This document shows positions 63,987 to 64,000 of a stretch of DNA of 64,000 nt, in pieces. A program made the translations under genes and the position numbers. The stretch's first letter is position 1. Each line of letters opens with the position of its first letter. The stretch is taken from NCBI GenBank assembly GCA_963829835.1, contig CAWHKC010000004.1, positions 2,480,001 through 2,544,000 of the forward strand, written 5' to 3'. The stretch is from Berkiella sp963829835 (GTDB taxonomy: Bacteria; Pseudomonadota; Gammaproteobacteria; Berkiellales; Berkiellaceae). The notes under the pieces were generated by a model. The model was not told the origin of the DNA, made no database searches, and saw nothing but the letters and a program-made list of their open reading frames with translations.

Positions 63987-64000
63987 CTGCTTTTCAGTTG

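Overview
The window looks like a piece of chromosome from an AT-rich, host-associated gammaproteobacterium, most likely in the Legionellales. Three lines support this. The housekeeping genes follow gammaproteobacterial order (suhB/trmJ, iscR-iscS-iscU-iscA-hscB-hscA-fdx-iscX-ndk-rlmN-pilW, hisS-yfgM-bamB-der, yajC-secD-secF, pepA-valS beside lptF-lptG). A secreted IcmL/DotI-like protein (9110-9778) points to a Dot/Icm-type secretion lineage. Long proteins with eukaryotic-type or toxin-type domains sit between the housekeeping blocks, as is common for Dot/Icm effectors. Genus cannot be fixed from sequence alone; Coxiella, Legionella or Berkiella relatives would all fit.

Layout. 1-4.9 kb: a tandem duplication of an alpha/beta-hydrolase-like gene, each copy followed by an acidic opposite-strand gene; the first acidic copy survives only as a 3' fragment. 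4.9-12.5 kb: a DASS anion transporter, release factor 3 (prfC), a PF10118-type protein, the IcmL-like protein, an HSL-type hydrolase, a fatty-acid desaturase and an unknown gene. 12.5-19.2 kb: valS, pepA, lptF and lptG. 19.2-20.5 kb: a higBA-type toxin-antitoxin module and an LRR-like fragment behind lptG. 20.7-24.9 kb: a 1395-aa protein with a Dbl-homology (RhoGEF) domain followed by a CDC25 (RasGEF) domain and Pro/Ala repeats, an order like eukaryotic Sos. 24.9-26.7 kb: an RDD membrane protein and a TviB-type nucleotide-sugar dehydrogenase. 26.9-36.1 kb: a probable effector cluster (1784-aa helical protein, IQ-motif plus NAGPA-type phosphodiester glycosidase, DXD glycosyltransferase-like protein, secreted DUF2059-like protein). 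36.2-42.3 kb: tRNA-Leu(CAA), yajC-secDF, a class I amidotransferase-like lipoprotein, suhB and trmJ. 42.4-45.8 kb: ankyrin-like and small unknown genes. 46.1-54.3 kb: the isc operon, ndk, rlmN and pilW. 54.4-57.2 kb: a papain-fold-toxin plus TPR/Sel1 protein, an unknown gene and a 17-kDa-antigen-type lipoprotein. 57.3-61.9 kb: hisS-yfgM-bamB-der. 61.9-64 kb: an eukaryotic-type Ser/Thr kinase and a Pro-rich membrane protein.

The core genes cover Fe-S cluster assembly, protein export, LPS export, outer-membrane assembly and translation. The accessory genes look aimed at host signalling: small-GTPase exchange, phosphorylation, glycan chemistry and deamidation or proteolysis. Palindromic repeat families lie mostly at convergent gene ends: one with GTAGGGTGGGC arms (three copies), one with GGGGTCAAG arms (two copies), and several single hairpins. 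The most unusual item is the Sos-like double-GEF protein. All functional calls come from reading motifs by eye; no database search was run.
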